From NCBI RefSeq assembly GCF_006265095.1, contig NZ_VCNK01000018.1, forward strand, positions 1-64,000: 64,000 nucleotides of DNA, written 5' to 3'. Source of the stretch: Phaeobacter sp. B1627. Its GTDB lineage: Bacteria > Pseudomonadota > Alphaproteobacteria > Rhodobacterales > Rhodobacteraceae. Below are positions 18,146 to 26,508 of the stretch, piece by piece; positions within the stretch are counted from its first letter, which is position 1, and the number at the start of each line of letters is the position of its first letter. The notes below the pieces were generated by a model, which ran no database searches, had not been told where the DNA came from, and was given only the letters and a program-made list of their open reading frames with translations. The position numbers were made by a program, and so were the translations under genes.

Positions 18146-19029
18146 CCTCCCGTCTGGGGGCCGGACGGGCGGAGACCAGGGCAGATCCGGCGCCGTCGCG
18201 ACTGAAGTACCGGATCCAGCGTTGGATGCTGACGCCGGGGATACGCACCGGGCTCCGGTTTGGTCTGCCCGTCTGTGCCATGCTCGCAGCCGCAGGTGGC
18301 TATCTGGCGAGTGAGACGCGCAGGGATCATCTGACGGGGCTCTACACCGAAGCCCGGGCCGCCTTCGAGACGCGGCCGGAATTCATGGTCAACGTGATGG
18401 CCATCGACGGGGCCGGGCCCAGCGTTGCGGCAGACATCCGCGAGGTGACCGCGCTTGACCTGCCGCTCAGCTCCTTTGATCTCGACCTTGCGGGTATTCG
18501 CGACCGGATCGTCGATCTCGATCCGGTGAAAACCGCAGCTGTCCGGATCCGCCCCGGCGGGATTCTGCAGGTGGATGTGGTGGAGCGTGAGCCGGCCATC
18601 GTCTGGCGCAGCCGCGACGGGTTGGCGCTGCTGGATGAGACGGGCGCATTTGTTGCGGAACTGGGACAGCGCAGCCTGCATCCGGATTTGCCTTTGATCG
18701 CAGGGCGCGGGGCGGACAAGCGCGCCGCCGAGGCACTGCGCCTGTTTGCCACCGCGCGTCCGCTCGGGGATCGCCTGCGGGGCTTCATCCGCGTTGGTGA
18801 ACGGCGTTGGGACGTGGTTCTGGACCGCGGCCAGCGCATTCAGCTGCCGGTGGACAGCCCGGTGGCCGCGCTGGAACGGGTGATCGCCGTGAGCGAGGTC
18901 AAGGACCTGCTGGAACGCGACGTGGCCGTTGTCGACCTGCGGTTGCCCAGCCGCCTGACTGTACGCATGAATGCCCCCGCCGTCGAAGACTGGTGGCGGA
19001 TCCGCCAATTGAACGAGAGCGCCTATTGA
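18133..19029 (+). CDS. ftsQ: Cell division protein FtsQ
   Basis: FtsQ is a bitopic inner-membrane protein with a periplasmic POTRA domain that binds FtsBL and links early and late divisome parts. The 298-residue product has a basic cytoplasmic tail of about 35 residues, one membrane segment (about 37-56) and a periplasmic region. The region starts with the POTRA-like F-M-V-N-V-M-A-I-D-G stretch and contains the family's V-V-E-R-E-P-A-I-V-W motif. The ATG at 18133 lies inside the end of ddl. ftsA begins one base after its stop. Confidence 0.93.
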   Translation: MRALTSRLGAGRAETRADPAPSRLKYRIQRWMLTPGIRTGLRFGLPVCAMLAAAGGYLASETRRDHLTGLYTEARAAFETRPEFMVNVMAIDGAGPSVAADIREVTALDLPLSSFDLDLAGIRDRIVDLDPVKTAAVRIRPGGILQVDVVEREPAIVWRSRDGLALLDETGAFVAELGQRSLHPDLPLIAGRGADKRAAEALRLFATARPLGDRLRGFIRVGERRWDVVLDRGQRIQLPVDSPVAALERVIAVSEVKDLLERDVAVVDLRLPSRLTVRMNAPAVEDWWRIRQLNESAY

Positions 19030-19030
19030 T

Positions 19031-20365
19031 ATGACGGACCTGTATCAATCCCAACGAGCCATGCGCCAGATGCGCCGGGTTGCCATGCAACGCGGCGTCG
19101 TCGCCATTCTGGACATCGGGAGTTCCAAGATCTCCTGTTTGGTGCTGCGGTTCGATGGCAGCGGCCGGTTGAGCGAGGACAATTCCATCGGCTCGCTGGC
19201 AGGGCAATCCGGGTTTCGGGTGATCGGCGCCGCAACGACCCGCTCGCGCGGGGTGCAGTTCGGCGAGATTTCCGCCATGCAGGAAACCGAACGCGCCATC
19301 AGGACGGCGGTACAGGCGGCGCAGAAGATGGCGGAGGTCCGGGTTGACCACGTGATCGCCTGTTTTTCCGGGGCGATGCCGCGCTCCTACGGGTTGGAAT
19401 CGACGGTAGAGCTGGAGGGGCAAGAGGTCACCGAGAATGAGATCGCCCGGGTTCTTGCCTCCTGCGAGGTGCCGGAATACGGGGCAGGGCGCGAGGTGTT
19501 GCACGCGCAACCGGTGAATTTCGCACTCGACAACCGCTCCGGCCTCGAGGATCCGCGTGGGCAGATGGGACAGGCGCTGTCGGTCGACATGCATATGCTG
19601 ACGATTGATGCCACCGCGATCCAGAACCTGGTGCGCTGTGTCCAGCGCTGCGATCTTGAACTCGCAGGGATCGCATCCTCTGCCTATGTGTCCGGAATTT
19701 CGGCGCTGGTTGAGGATGAACAGGAATTGGGGGCCGCCTGTATCGATATGGGCGGCGGCACCACCTCTGTGTCGATCTTCATGAAGAAACACATGATCTA
19801 CGCGGATGCTGTCCGCATGGGCGGCGATCACATCACCAGCGATATTTCCATGGGGCTGGGGGTGCCGACGGCCACGGCAGAGCGGATCAAGACGATGTCG
19901 GGCGGGGTCCACGCGACCGGTGCCGATGACCGTGACATGATCGATATTGGTGGTGAGACCGGCGATTGGGAGCGGGATCGCCGCACGGTCAGCCGGGCCG
20001 AGCTGATCGGCATCATGCGTCCCCGGGTCGAAGAGATCCTCGAAGAGGTCCGGGTCCGGTTGGATGCGGCCGGGTTTGAGCATTTGCCAAGTCAGCAGAT
20101 TGTCCTCACCGGCGGGTCCAGCCAGATCCTCGGGTTGGATGGTCTGGCGAGCCGCATTCTCGGGCAGCAGGTGCGGCTAGGGCGACCGATGCGGGTCCAC
20201 GGGCTGCCTCAGGCGGTCACCGGTCCTGGGTTTGCCTCGGCGGTCGGGCTGTGCCTGTTCGCGGCCCATCCTCAGGATGAGTGGTGGGATTTCGAAGCCC
20301 CGGTTGACCGGATGTCCGGCGGCTCCATGCGTCGGGTCGTGCGCTGGTTCAAAGACAACTGGTAG
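19031..20365 (+). CDS. ftsA: Cell division protein FtsA
   Basis: FtsA is the actin-like ATPase that tethers FtsZ to the membrane. The 444-residue protein has a D-I-G-S-S-K phosphate-1 motif at about residues 33-38, the C-I-D-M-G-G-G-T-T phosphate-2 motif near 238-246, and an adenosine-loop segment L-T-G-G-S-S-Q-I near the C-terminal third. The last residues (R-R-V-V-R-W-F-K-D-N-W) form a likely amphipathic membrane-targeting helix. It directly follows ftsQ. A 422-base regulatory spacer separates it from ftsZ. Confidence 0.96.
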   Translation: MTDLYQSQRAMRQMRRVAMQRGVVAILDIGSSKISCLVLRFDGSGRLSEDNSIGSLAGQSGFRVIGAATTRSRGVQFGEISAMQETERAIRTAVQAAQKMAEVRVDHVIACFSGAMPRSYGLESTVELEGQEVTENEIARVLASCEVPEYGAGREVLHAQPVNFALDNRSGLEDPRGQMGQALSVDMHMLTIDATAIQNLVRCVQRCDLELAGIASSAYVSGISALVEDEQELGAACIDMGGGTTSVSIFMKKHMIYADAVRMGGDHITSDISMGLGVPTATAERIKTMSGGVHATGADDRDMIDIGGETGDWERDRRTVSRAELIGIMRPRVEEILEEVRVRLDAAGFEHLPSQQIVLTGGSSQILGLDGLASRILGQQVRLGRPMRVHGLPQAVTGPGFASAVGLCLFAAHPQDEWWDFEAPVDRMSGGSMRRVVRWFKDNW

Positions 20366-20787
20366 TGGCGGAACCGATCGGCAGGGTTTTGCCGATCAGG
20401 CGGAGGGCAGCAGAGGTTGCCCACAGTTTTTCCACAGGCGGGTCACATTGCCCGTGACAGTCGCTTTGGGCTGCGCTAAAATTGCTCTCAATACGCTGAA
20501 ATCAGCGATGTGCGAGGCCGAGCAGGGGTTCGCCACCATAATAGAACGAGATCTGGCATGCTTGCAGTTGCGGGTGTGGTCTGGCCTCGTTTGTGTGTGA
20601 GGTCCCTGTTGCCCGCTACATTTCGCCAAAATGGCGATATCCGGCATAAATTCCCACTCAATTGGCCCATATTTTGTGGGTCCGGGCGATTTTGGGGATG
20701 ACGCGTCTGGTCGGTCGCGATAGGATTGAGGCAGAATATTGACAACTGACGCCCTTGCGGGAGGGCTAGAACACAGGCGGAAAGAGC
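20366..20787 (+). promoter_or_regulatory. Structured ftsA-ftsZ spacer
   Basis: This 422-base spacer has no convincing gene and many inverted repeats. GATCGGC/GCCGATC (20376-20397) lies 10 bases after ftsA. CGCTGA-AA-TCAGCG (20494-20507) and CGCCA-AAA-TGGCG (20624-20636) follow. CCCAC/GTGGG (20653-20680) and GCCCT/AGGGC (20751-20766) lie nearer ftsZ, the last just before its ribosome-binding site. TTGACA at 20739-20744 is a possible -35 without a well-placed -10. FtsZ is needed in greater amount than FtsA, so internal promoters here are expected. Confidence 0.5.
20417..20436 (+). promoter_or_regulatory. Two DnaA-box-like sites upstream of ftsZ
   Basis: TTTTCCACA (20428-20436) differs by one base from the TTATCCACA DnaA box. 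TTGCCCACA (20417-20425) differs by two. They point the same way, 11 bases apart. DnaA is known to act on the ftsZ promoter in Caulobacter, so a role in coupling replication to division is plausible but not shown. Confidence 0.4.
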
Positions 20788-22443
20788 ATGACCCTGAACC
20801 TTTCGATGCCCGGACAGGATGAACTGAGGCCAAAGATCACAGTCTTTGGGGTTGGTGGTGCTGGCGGCAATGCTGTCAACAACATGATCGCCAAGGAGCT
20901 GGAAGGCGTCGACTTCGTCGTGGCCAACACCGATGCGCAAGCGTTGCAGCAAAATGCGGCAAAGAACCGTGTTCAGCTCGGGGTGAAAGTCACCGAAGGT
21001 CTGGGTGCCGGCGCGCGCCCCTCTGTGGGCTCTGCAGCGGCGGAAGAAAGCATCGAGCAGATCGTGGACCATCTGGCAGGCGCGCATATGTGCTTTATCA
21101 CCGCCGGTATGGGCGGCGGCACCGGGACCGGGGCTGCACCGATCATTGCTCAGGCGGCCCGCGAGCTTGGCGTTCTGACGGTTGGTGTCGTGACCAAGCC
21201 GTTTCAGTTCGAAGGCGGTAAGCGGATGCGTCAGGCCGAAGAAGGTGTCGAAAGCCTTCAGAAGGTCGTGGACACGCTGATCATCATTCCGAACCAGAAC
21301 CTGTTCCGTCTCGCGAATGAAAAAACCACCTTTACCGAAGCCTTCTCCATGGCGGACGATGTTCTTTACCAGGGGGTAAAGGGTGTGACCGACCTGATGG
21401 TAAGGCCCGGCTTGATCAACCTCGACTTTGCCGATGTCCGCGCAGTCATGGACGAAATGGGCAAGGCGATGATGGGCACGGGCGAGGCCGAGGGCGAAGA
21501 TCGCGCCATTCAAGCCGCCGAAAAGGCAATCGCCAACCCGCTGCTGGATGAAATCAGCCTGCGCGGTGCGAAGGGTGTTCTGATCAACATCACCGGCGCG
21601 CATGACCTGACCCTGTTTGAGCTGGACGAAGCGGCTAACCGGATCCGCGAAGAAGTCGACCCGGATGCAAATATCATCGTGGGCTCGACGCTTGACACGG
21701 CGATGGAAGGCAAGATCCGGGTATCTGTGGTGGCGACCGGTATCGATGCCTCCGAGATGGTGCATGACGTACCGGTTCCGCGCCGTCCGATGTCGGCGCC
21801 GTTGAAAAAGACCGTCAGCGTGGAAGAAAACCGCGCCGCGCCGCTCGAATTGAAAGAGCCGGTGGCCGCAACCGCGCTTGCTGCCGAAGCGGCCGAAGTG
21901 GCTCCGGGTCAGGAGCCGTCGTTGTTCTCCGAGTTCAACGGGGACCAGGCGGCGTCGCAACCAGGCGACGATGTCTTTGAAGAGGTCGTCGAAAGCAACA
22001 GCGACGATGGTTTGCCACGGCCCGCCTACCAGCCGCAGGTGCAGCCGCAGCCAGAGCCTGCGGCCCCTCAGGCCGAGAGCTTTGTCGCGCCGCGCGCTCC
22101 GGCTCCGGGCACGCCGTCCCAGGATGCAATCGTGCGTCTGCGTGAAGCGGCACAGCGCCATCAGGGTGTCCCGCAGCCTGCGCCGCAGCAACCGGTGGCC
22201 GTCCAGCAGGCACCACAGCAACGGCGTACGGCCGAAGCTCAGGAGCAGCGCCGCTTTGGTCTGAATTCTCTGATCAACCGGATGACAAGCCAGCCGCAGG
22301 ACACATCGCAGAACCGCCCTCAAGCCGCGCAGCGGGTGCAGCCGAGCGTCCAGACCGCCCAGCCGAAACAGGCCGAACAGCCCTACGACGAGGATCAGGA
22401 ACGGATCGAAATCCCTGCATTTCTGCGCCGTCAAGCGAACTGA
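20788..22443 (+). CDS. ftsZ: Cell division GTPase FtsZ
   Basis: FtsZ is the tubulin-like GTPase that forms the Z-ring. The tubulin signature GGGTGTG lies at residues 109-115, with the G-V-G-G-A-G-G-N loop at 21-28. The T7-loop segment N-L-D-F-A-D-V-R follows near residue 212. The globular domain ends around 320. A long Pro-, Gln- and Ala-rich linker of roughly 210 residues follows, and the conserved C-terminal peptide I-E-I-P-A-F-L-R-R, which binds FtsA and other partners, lies at the very end. At 551 residues it is long compared with E. coli FtsZ, but long linkers are common in alphaproteobacteria. A strong terminator follows 18 bases after its stop. Confidence 0.98.
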   Translation: MTLNLSMPGQDELRPKITVFGVGGAGGNAVNNMIAKELEGVDFVVANTDAQALQQNAAKNRVQLGVKVTEGLGAGARPSVGSAAAEESIEQIVDHLAGAHMCFITAGMGGGTGTGAAPIIAQAARELGVLTVGVVTKPFQFEGGKRMRQAEEGVESLQKVVDTLIIIPNQNLFRLANEKTTFTEAFSMADDVLYQGVKGVTDLMVRPGLINLDFADVRAVMDEMGKAMMGTGEAEGEDRAIQAAEKAIANPLLDEISLRGAKGVLINITGAHDLTLFELDEAANRIREEVDPDANIIVGSTLDTAMEGKIRVSVVATGIDASEMVHDVPVPRRPMSAPLKKTVSVEENRAAPLELKEPVAATALAAEAAEVAPGQEPSLFSEFNGDQAASQPGDDVFEEVVESNSDDGLPRPAYQPQVQPQPEPAAPQAESFVAPRAPAPGTPSQDAIVRLREAAQRHQGVPQPAPQQPVAVQQAPQQRRTAEAQEQRRFGLNSLINRMTSQPQDTSQNRPQAAQRVQPSVQTAQPKQAEQPYDEDQERIEIPAFLRRQAN

Positions 22444-22461
22444 TCGCTCACTATCCAGCAT

Positions 22462-22490
22462 AAAAAGGTCGCCAAATGGCGGCCTTTTTT
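22462..22490 (+). terminator. Intrinsic terminator after ftsZ
   Basis: AAAAAGGTCGCC and GGCGGCCTTTTT pair across an AAAT loop (one G-U pair) and end in a run of six T. This is a textbook Rho-independent terminator closing the division block. Confidence 0.9.
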
Positions 22491-22640
22491 CTTTTTGTTC
22501 CAACATCTTGCATCTACCTGAGCGAGGCTCTGCCGACCGGTTTCAGGGATGTTTCATTCGGTTACAAAGATTGAATTGTAGCTCGGCGGCGGACTCCTTA
22601 GGTGTAGCGGCGAGACGGATCTATATCCGAAAAGCAACCC

Positions 22641-23588
22641 ATGAGGCACTACGTGCAAAATACGCTCAAAGCAGCTGTCACATTTGAAGGCATCGGCCTG
22701 CACTCCGGCACATCGGCCAAAATGGTCGTGCTTCCTGCCGCAGCGCAACATGGCATTTCCTTCAAGCGGACGGATATCGCACTGGGTGATACCGTGATCC
22801 CCGCCCGTTGGGACATGGTAGAGCGCACAGCGCTGTGCACCCGCCTCGTGAATGCGGCCGGCGTCTCCGTGTCGACGGTCGAGCACATCATGGCGGCCCT
22901 GGCGGGCTGTGGCGTTCACAACGCCCGGGTTGAGATCGACGGTCCCGAAGTGCCGATCATGGACGGCTCCTCCGCGCAGTTCGTGCGTGGCATCATGGCC
23001 ACCGGCATTCAGCGTCTCGGCGCACCGGTTCGCGCCTGGGAAGTCCTGAAGCCGGTTCTGGTGGAAACCCGCGAAGCCCGCGCAATGCTGCTGCCCTGCG
23101 ATCGCCTGAAGATGACGTTCAACATTGATTTCGCAGAACAGGGCATTGGCAATCAGAGCCGGGAACTGGATCTGCGCAATGGTGCCTTCGCGCGCGAACT
23201 CTGTGACAGCCGGACATTCTGTCGTCGCGTTGACGTCGAAGCGATGCAATCCAATGGCCTGGCCCTCGGCGGCGTACCTGGTGAAAACGCGGTGGTTTTT
23301 GATGGTCCCGTCGTGCATGCAGGCCCGGGTCTGCGCCATTCGGACGAGCCTGTGCGCCACAAGATGCTGGATGCGCTTGGGGATCTCGCCCTCGCAGGCC
23401 TGCCGCTATTTGGGCACTATATTGGTGACAAGGCGGGGCACTCTCTGACCAATACGCTGCTGCGCGCGCTCTTTGCAGAGCCGGGTGCGGTGCGCGAGGT
23501 GACCTGTGATCCGATCCGGACCGCGCGCCTGCCCGGTCAGGGGCTGGTCTGGTCAGAAATCCCCGAGCAGGTGCGCAAGGCCGCCTGA
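22641..23588 (+). CDS. lpxC: UDP-3-O-acyl-N-acetylglucosamine deacetylase
   Basis: LpxC is the zinc deacetylase that commits UDP-GlcNAc to lipid A. By family alignment the zinc ligands are His82 (in S-T-V-E-H), His240 and Asp244 (in R-H-K-M-L-D-A-L-G-D). Glu81 is the likely general base and His267 (A-G-H-S-L-T-N) the acid. Length (315) is normal. It follows ftsZ as in many proteobacteria but is cut off from it by a terminator, so it probably uses its own promoter in 22491-22640. A second candidate terminator follows. Confidence 0.97.
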   Translation: MRHYVQNTLKAAVTFEGIGLHSGTSAKMVVLPAAAQHGISFKRTDIALGDTVIPARWDMVERTALCTRLVNAAGVSVSTVEHIMAALAGCGVHNARVEIDGPEVPIMDGSSAQFVRGIMATGIQRLGAPVRAWEVLKPVLVETREARAMLLPCDRLKMTFNIDFAEQGIGNQSRELDLRNGAFARELCDSRTFCRRVDVEAMQSNGLALGGVPGENAVVFDGPVVHAGPGLRHSDEPVRHKMLDALGDLALAGLPLFGHYIGDKAGHSLTNTLLRALFAEPGAVREVTCDPIRTARLPGQGLVWSEIPEQVRKAA

Positions 23589-23627
23589 TTTCAAGCGGCC
23601 TCGGCCCCAAGTAACGTGAATTATAGC

Positions 23628-23654
23628 AAACGGTCGGCACCCGCTGGCCGTTTT
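23628..23654 (+). terminator. Probable terminator after lpxC
   Basis: AAACGGTC (23628-23635) pairs with GGCCGTTT (23646-23653) with one G-U pair and a 10-base loop, then a short T-run. An additional GGCCGC/GCGGCC pair spans the lpxC stop (23579-23600). The rest of the spacer to 23898 shows nothing else I recognise. Confidence 0.55.
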
Positions 23655-23898
23655 CCATTTCAGAAGCGTCCATCTGCAACCGGGCCGTCATTTTTCCCAC
23701 GACTGGAGCCGGTCGGGAACTGGATGCAGACTTGACCCTCCGGGGCTTTCTCTGCCAATTGAACAGCAGCGGTATGAAAGGCGTTTTGCACATCATATGA
23801 ATGTGCTAGACCGTGGCAACGCCGGGTGTCATGTGACCCATGACCCACCTGGGCTGCGCCACCGCGCAGACGAATGAGACGGTTGAAGTGAGGCAGGA

Positions 23899-24750
23899 AT
23901 GATCGGCATCAGGGCAGCAGCCAAAGGGATCGGAGCGGTCGTTCTGATGGCGACCCTCGCCGCATGTGGCGGCGCGGATGGTGATGCGCGCAGGGCGGCA
24001 CAGGACCTCGAGGTGTTCTCTCCTGCTCAGATCTATGAGCGCGGAGAGTTCGAACTGGCGCGAAATCGCGCGGATGATGCGGCTTTCTTTTTCTCTGAGG
24101 TGGAACGGCTATATCCCTACTCCGAGTGGGCGAAGCAGGCTCTGATCATGCAGGCCTTCACCTTTCATCAGAGCAAGGACTACGAAAACAGCCGATCCTC
24201 GGCGCAGCGCTATATCGACTTCTATCCGACGGATGAGGATGCGGCCTATGCGCAATATCTGCTGGCGCTCAGCTACTATGATCAGATTGACGAGGTCGGT
24301 CGAGATCAGGGGCTGACCTTTCAGGCCCTGCAGGCGCTGCGGACGGTGATCGAGGTCTATCCCGATAGCGAATATGCGACCTCGGCAATCCTGAAATTCG
24401 ACCTGGCCTTCAACCACCTGGCGGGCAAGGAAATGGAAATCGGTCGGTACTACCTGAAAAAACAGCACTACACAGCGGCAATCAACCGGTTCCGCGTCGT
24501 GGTGGAGGATTTCCAGACCACGTCTCATACAGCCGAAGCCCTGCATCGTCTGGTCGAGGCCTATCTGTCGCTCGGTCTGACCGACGAAGCGCAATCCGCC
24601 GGCGCCATCCTGGGTCACAACTTCCAATCGACCGATTGGTACGAGGACAGCTACAGGCTCCTGACCTCTCAGGGGCTGAAGCTCAAGGACCGGGGCAACA
24701 ACTGGCTGGCCACAATTTATCGTCAGTCGATCAAGGGCGCATGGCTCTGA
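23899..24750 (+). CDS. bamD: Outer membrane assembly lipoprotein BamD
   Basis: BamD is the TPR lipoprotein of the BAM complex that inserts beta-barrel proteins into the outer membrane. A signal peptide ends in the lipobox L-A-A-C with the acylated Cys at 23. Tetratricopeptide-type helices follow, including the family's Y-x-x-G segment and F-F-S-E-V-E-R-L-Y-P-Y-S-E-W-A near residue 65. Length (283) fits. The ATG at 23899 has AGGCAGGA just upstream. recN begins 21 bases after the stop, so the two are probably co-transcribed. Confidence 0.94.
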   Translation: MIGIRAAAKGIGAVVLMATLAACGGADGDARRAAQDLEVFSPAQIYERGEFELARNRADDAAFFFSEVERLYPYSEWAKQALIMQAFTFHQSKDYENSRSSAQRYIDFYPTDEDAAYAQYLLALSYYDQIDEVGRDQGLTFQALQALRTVIEVYPDSEYATSAILKFDLAFNHLAGKEMEIGRYYLKKQHYTAAINRFRVVVEDFQTTSHTAEALHRLVEAYLSLGLTDEAQSAGAILGHNFQSTDWYEDSYRLLTSQGLKLKDRGNNWLATIYRQSIKGAWL

Positions 24751-24771
24751 CGGCAACAACAGGGCATCTCG

Positions 24772-26421
24772 ATGCTGCGCGCTCTTGATATTCGTGACCT
24801 TCTGATCATTGACCATCTGGAACTGACGTTCCAGCCGGGTCTGAATGTGCTGACCGGTGAAACCGGGGCAGGCAAATCCATTCTTCTGGACTCTTTGGGG
24901 TTTGTGCTCGGATGGCGCGGCCGGGCGGCGCTTGTGCGTCAAGGGGCAGCGCAAGGCGAGGTCATGGCGGAGTTTGAGCTGGCCGAGGGGCACGCCGCGC
25001 GCGCCGTTCTGGAAGAAGCGGGCCTGCCAGTCAGCGACACGCTCATTCTGCGGCGGGTCAATACTGCGGATGGCCGGAAAACGGCATGGGTGAACGATCG
25101 CCGCTGCTCGGGCGAGGTGCTGCGGGCGCTGTCGGAAACGCTGCTGGAGTTGCATGGCCAGCATGATGATCGCGGATTGCTGAACCCCCGGGGCCACCGG
25201 GCGATGCTGGATGAATTTTCCGCAGCGGGTGAGATGCTGGCGGAGGTGCGCGCAGCCTGGTCTGCCAGCGCCAAGGCCCGCAAGCAGGTTGAGGTCACCC
25301 GCAGCGCCCTTGAGGCCGTGCGCGCCGAAGAGGAATTCCTGCGCCATTCCGTCTCCGAGCTGGATCAGCTCGATCCGCAACCGGGCGAAGATGAAACACT
25401 CGATGCGCGCCGTCGGCAGATGCAGGCGGCCCAGCGTATTCGCGGGGATATTGCCCGTGCCTACAGCCTCTTGTCCGAAGGCGCCGAAGGGGCAATGGGC
25501 GAGGCGCAGCGCTGGCTCGAAGCGGTGGCGGGTGATGCAGGCGACGGGCTTGATGCGCCCCTGGCCGCGCTTGGCCGGTCGATGATCGAACTGGGCGAGG
25601 CGCAGGATGGTGTCGAGCGGTTTCTGGAGGGGCTGGAGTTCAACACCGGCGAGCTGGAGGATTGCGAGGAGCGGTTGTTTGCAATCCGGGCGCTGGCCCG
25701 TAAGCACAATGTGCAGCCCGATGAGCTGGCGCTCCATGCAGAGGCTCTGCGCGAGAAACTGCAGGCGCTGGACGCAGGGGACCAAAACCTTGCCGATCAG
25801 GAAAAGGCGCTGAAGGCCGCCGAGGCCGCCTACGCGGCCGCCGCAGAACGACTATCCGCCCGGCGTCGGAGCAGTGGCGCCACGCTGGATGCTGCCGTCA
25901 TGGCGGAGCTGGCGCCGCTGAAAATGGAGCGTGCGGTTTTTGAAACCCGGGTGACTGCGGCAGAGGCCGGGCCGGACGGGATCGACGCCGTCGCCTTTAC
26001 CGTCGCGACCAATCCGGGCGCTCCGGCGGGTCCGTTGAACAAGATCGCATCGGGGGGCGAGCTCAGCCGTTTCCTGCTGGCGCTGAAAGTCTGTCTGCGC
26101 GGCGAGGATGATGCCAAGACGTTGATTTTCGACGAAATTGACCGAGGGGTCGGAGGGGCGACCGCGGATGCCGTGGGCCGTCGGCTCAAGGCGCTGGCGG
26201 ACGGCAGTCAGGTCCTGGTGGTGACCCACTCGCCGCAGGTGGCCGCCCAGGGTGCCTATCACTGGCGTGTGCAGAAATCTGTGAAGGGTGGCACAACCCT
26301 GTCTGAGGTGGTGCCGCTTGATCGCGAAGAGCGCATCGATGAAATCGCCAGGATGGTGTCCGGGGACCGCATTACGCCAGAGGCCCGCGCCGCAGCCCGT
26401 GCCCTGCTTCTGGACGAGTGA
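24772..26421 (+). CDS. recN: DNA repair protein RecN
   Basis: RecN is an SMC-like ATPase acting early in repair of double-strand breaks. The Walker A loop GETGAGKS is at residues 29-36. A long helical region that would form the coiled coil covers about 150-370. The ABC signature S-G-G-E-L-S-R and the Walker B segment L-I-F-D-E-I-D follow in the C-terminal head, then an H-loop V-T-H-S-P-Q-V-A-A. Length (549) is normal. I see no LexA-type operator between bamD and recN, so expression probably follows bamD. Confidence 0.96.
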   Translation: MLRALDIRDLLIIDHLELTFQPGLNVLTGETGAGKSILLDSLGFVLGWRGRAALVRQGAAQGEVMAEFELAEGHAARAVLEEAGLPVSDTLILRRVNTADGRKTAWVNDRRCSGEVLRALSETLLELHGQHDDRGLLNPRGHRAMLDEFSAAGEMLAEVRAAWSASAKARKQVEVTRSALEAVRAEEEFLRHSVSELDQLDPQPGEDETLDARRRQMQAAQRIRGDIARAYSLLSEGAEGAMGEAQRWLEAVAGDAGDGLDAPLAALGRSMIELGEAQDGVERFLEGLEFNTGELEDCEERLFAIRALARKHNVQPDELALHAEALREKLQALDAGDQNLADQEKALKAAEAAYAAAAERLSARRRSSGATLDAAVMAELAPLKMERAVFETRVTAAEAGPDGIDAVAFTVATNPGAPAGPLNKIASGGELSRFLLALKVCLRGEDDAKTLIFDEIDRGVGGATADAVGRRLKALADGSQVLVVTHSPQVAAQGAYHWRVQKSVKGGTTLSEVVPLDREERIDEIARMVSGDRITPEARAAARALLLDE

Positions 26422-26468
26422 CGGTTTACCCCCGCGAAAGATCTCTCCGATATGCCTCTTGGTCACAG

Positions 26469-26496
26469 TGATAAGCTGATTTATCAAGGGATTGAT
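26469..26496 (+). promoter_or_regulatory. Overlapping inverted repeats before the CLC gene
   Basis: TGATAA-N6-TTATCA (26469-26486) is a perfect inverted repeat. It overlaps ATCAA-N4-TTGAT (26483-26496). Both sit within 40 bases upstream of the chosen start. They look like an operator for a dimeric regulator that I cannot name. Confidence 0.4.
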
Positions 26497-26508
26497 CGGA
26501 GACCATTG

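Noticed and set aside
20488-22506. 672-residue - strand frame opposite ftsZ
   Set aside because: It is a shadow of ftsZ, covers the ftsZ terminator and part of the regulatory spacer, and has no motifs.
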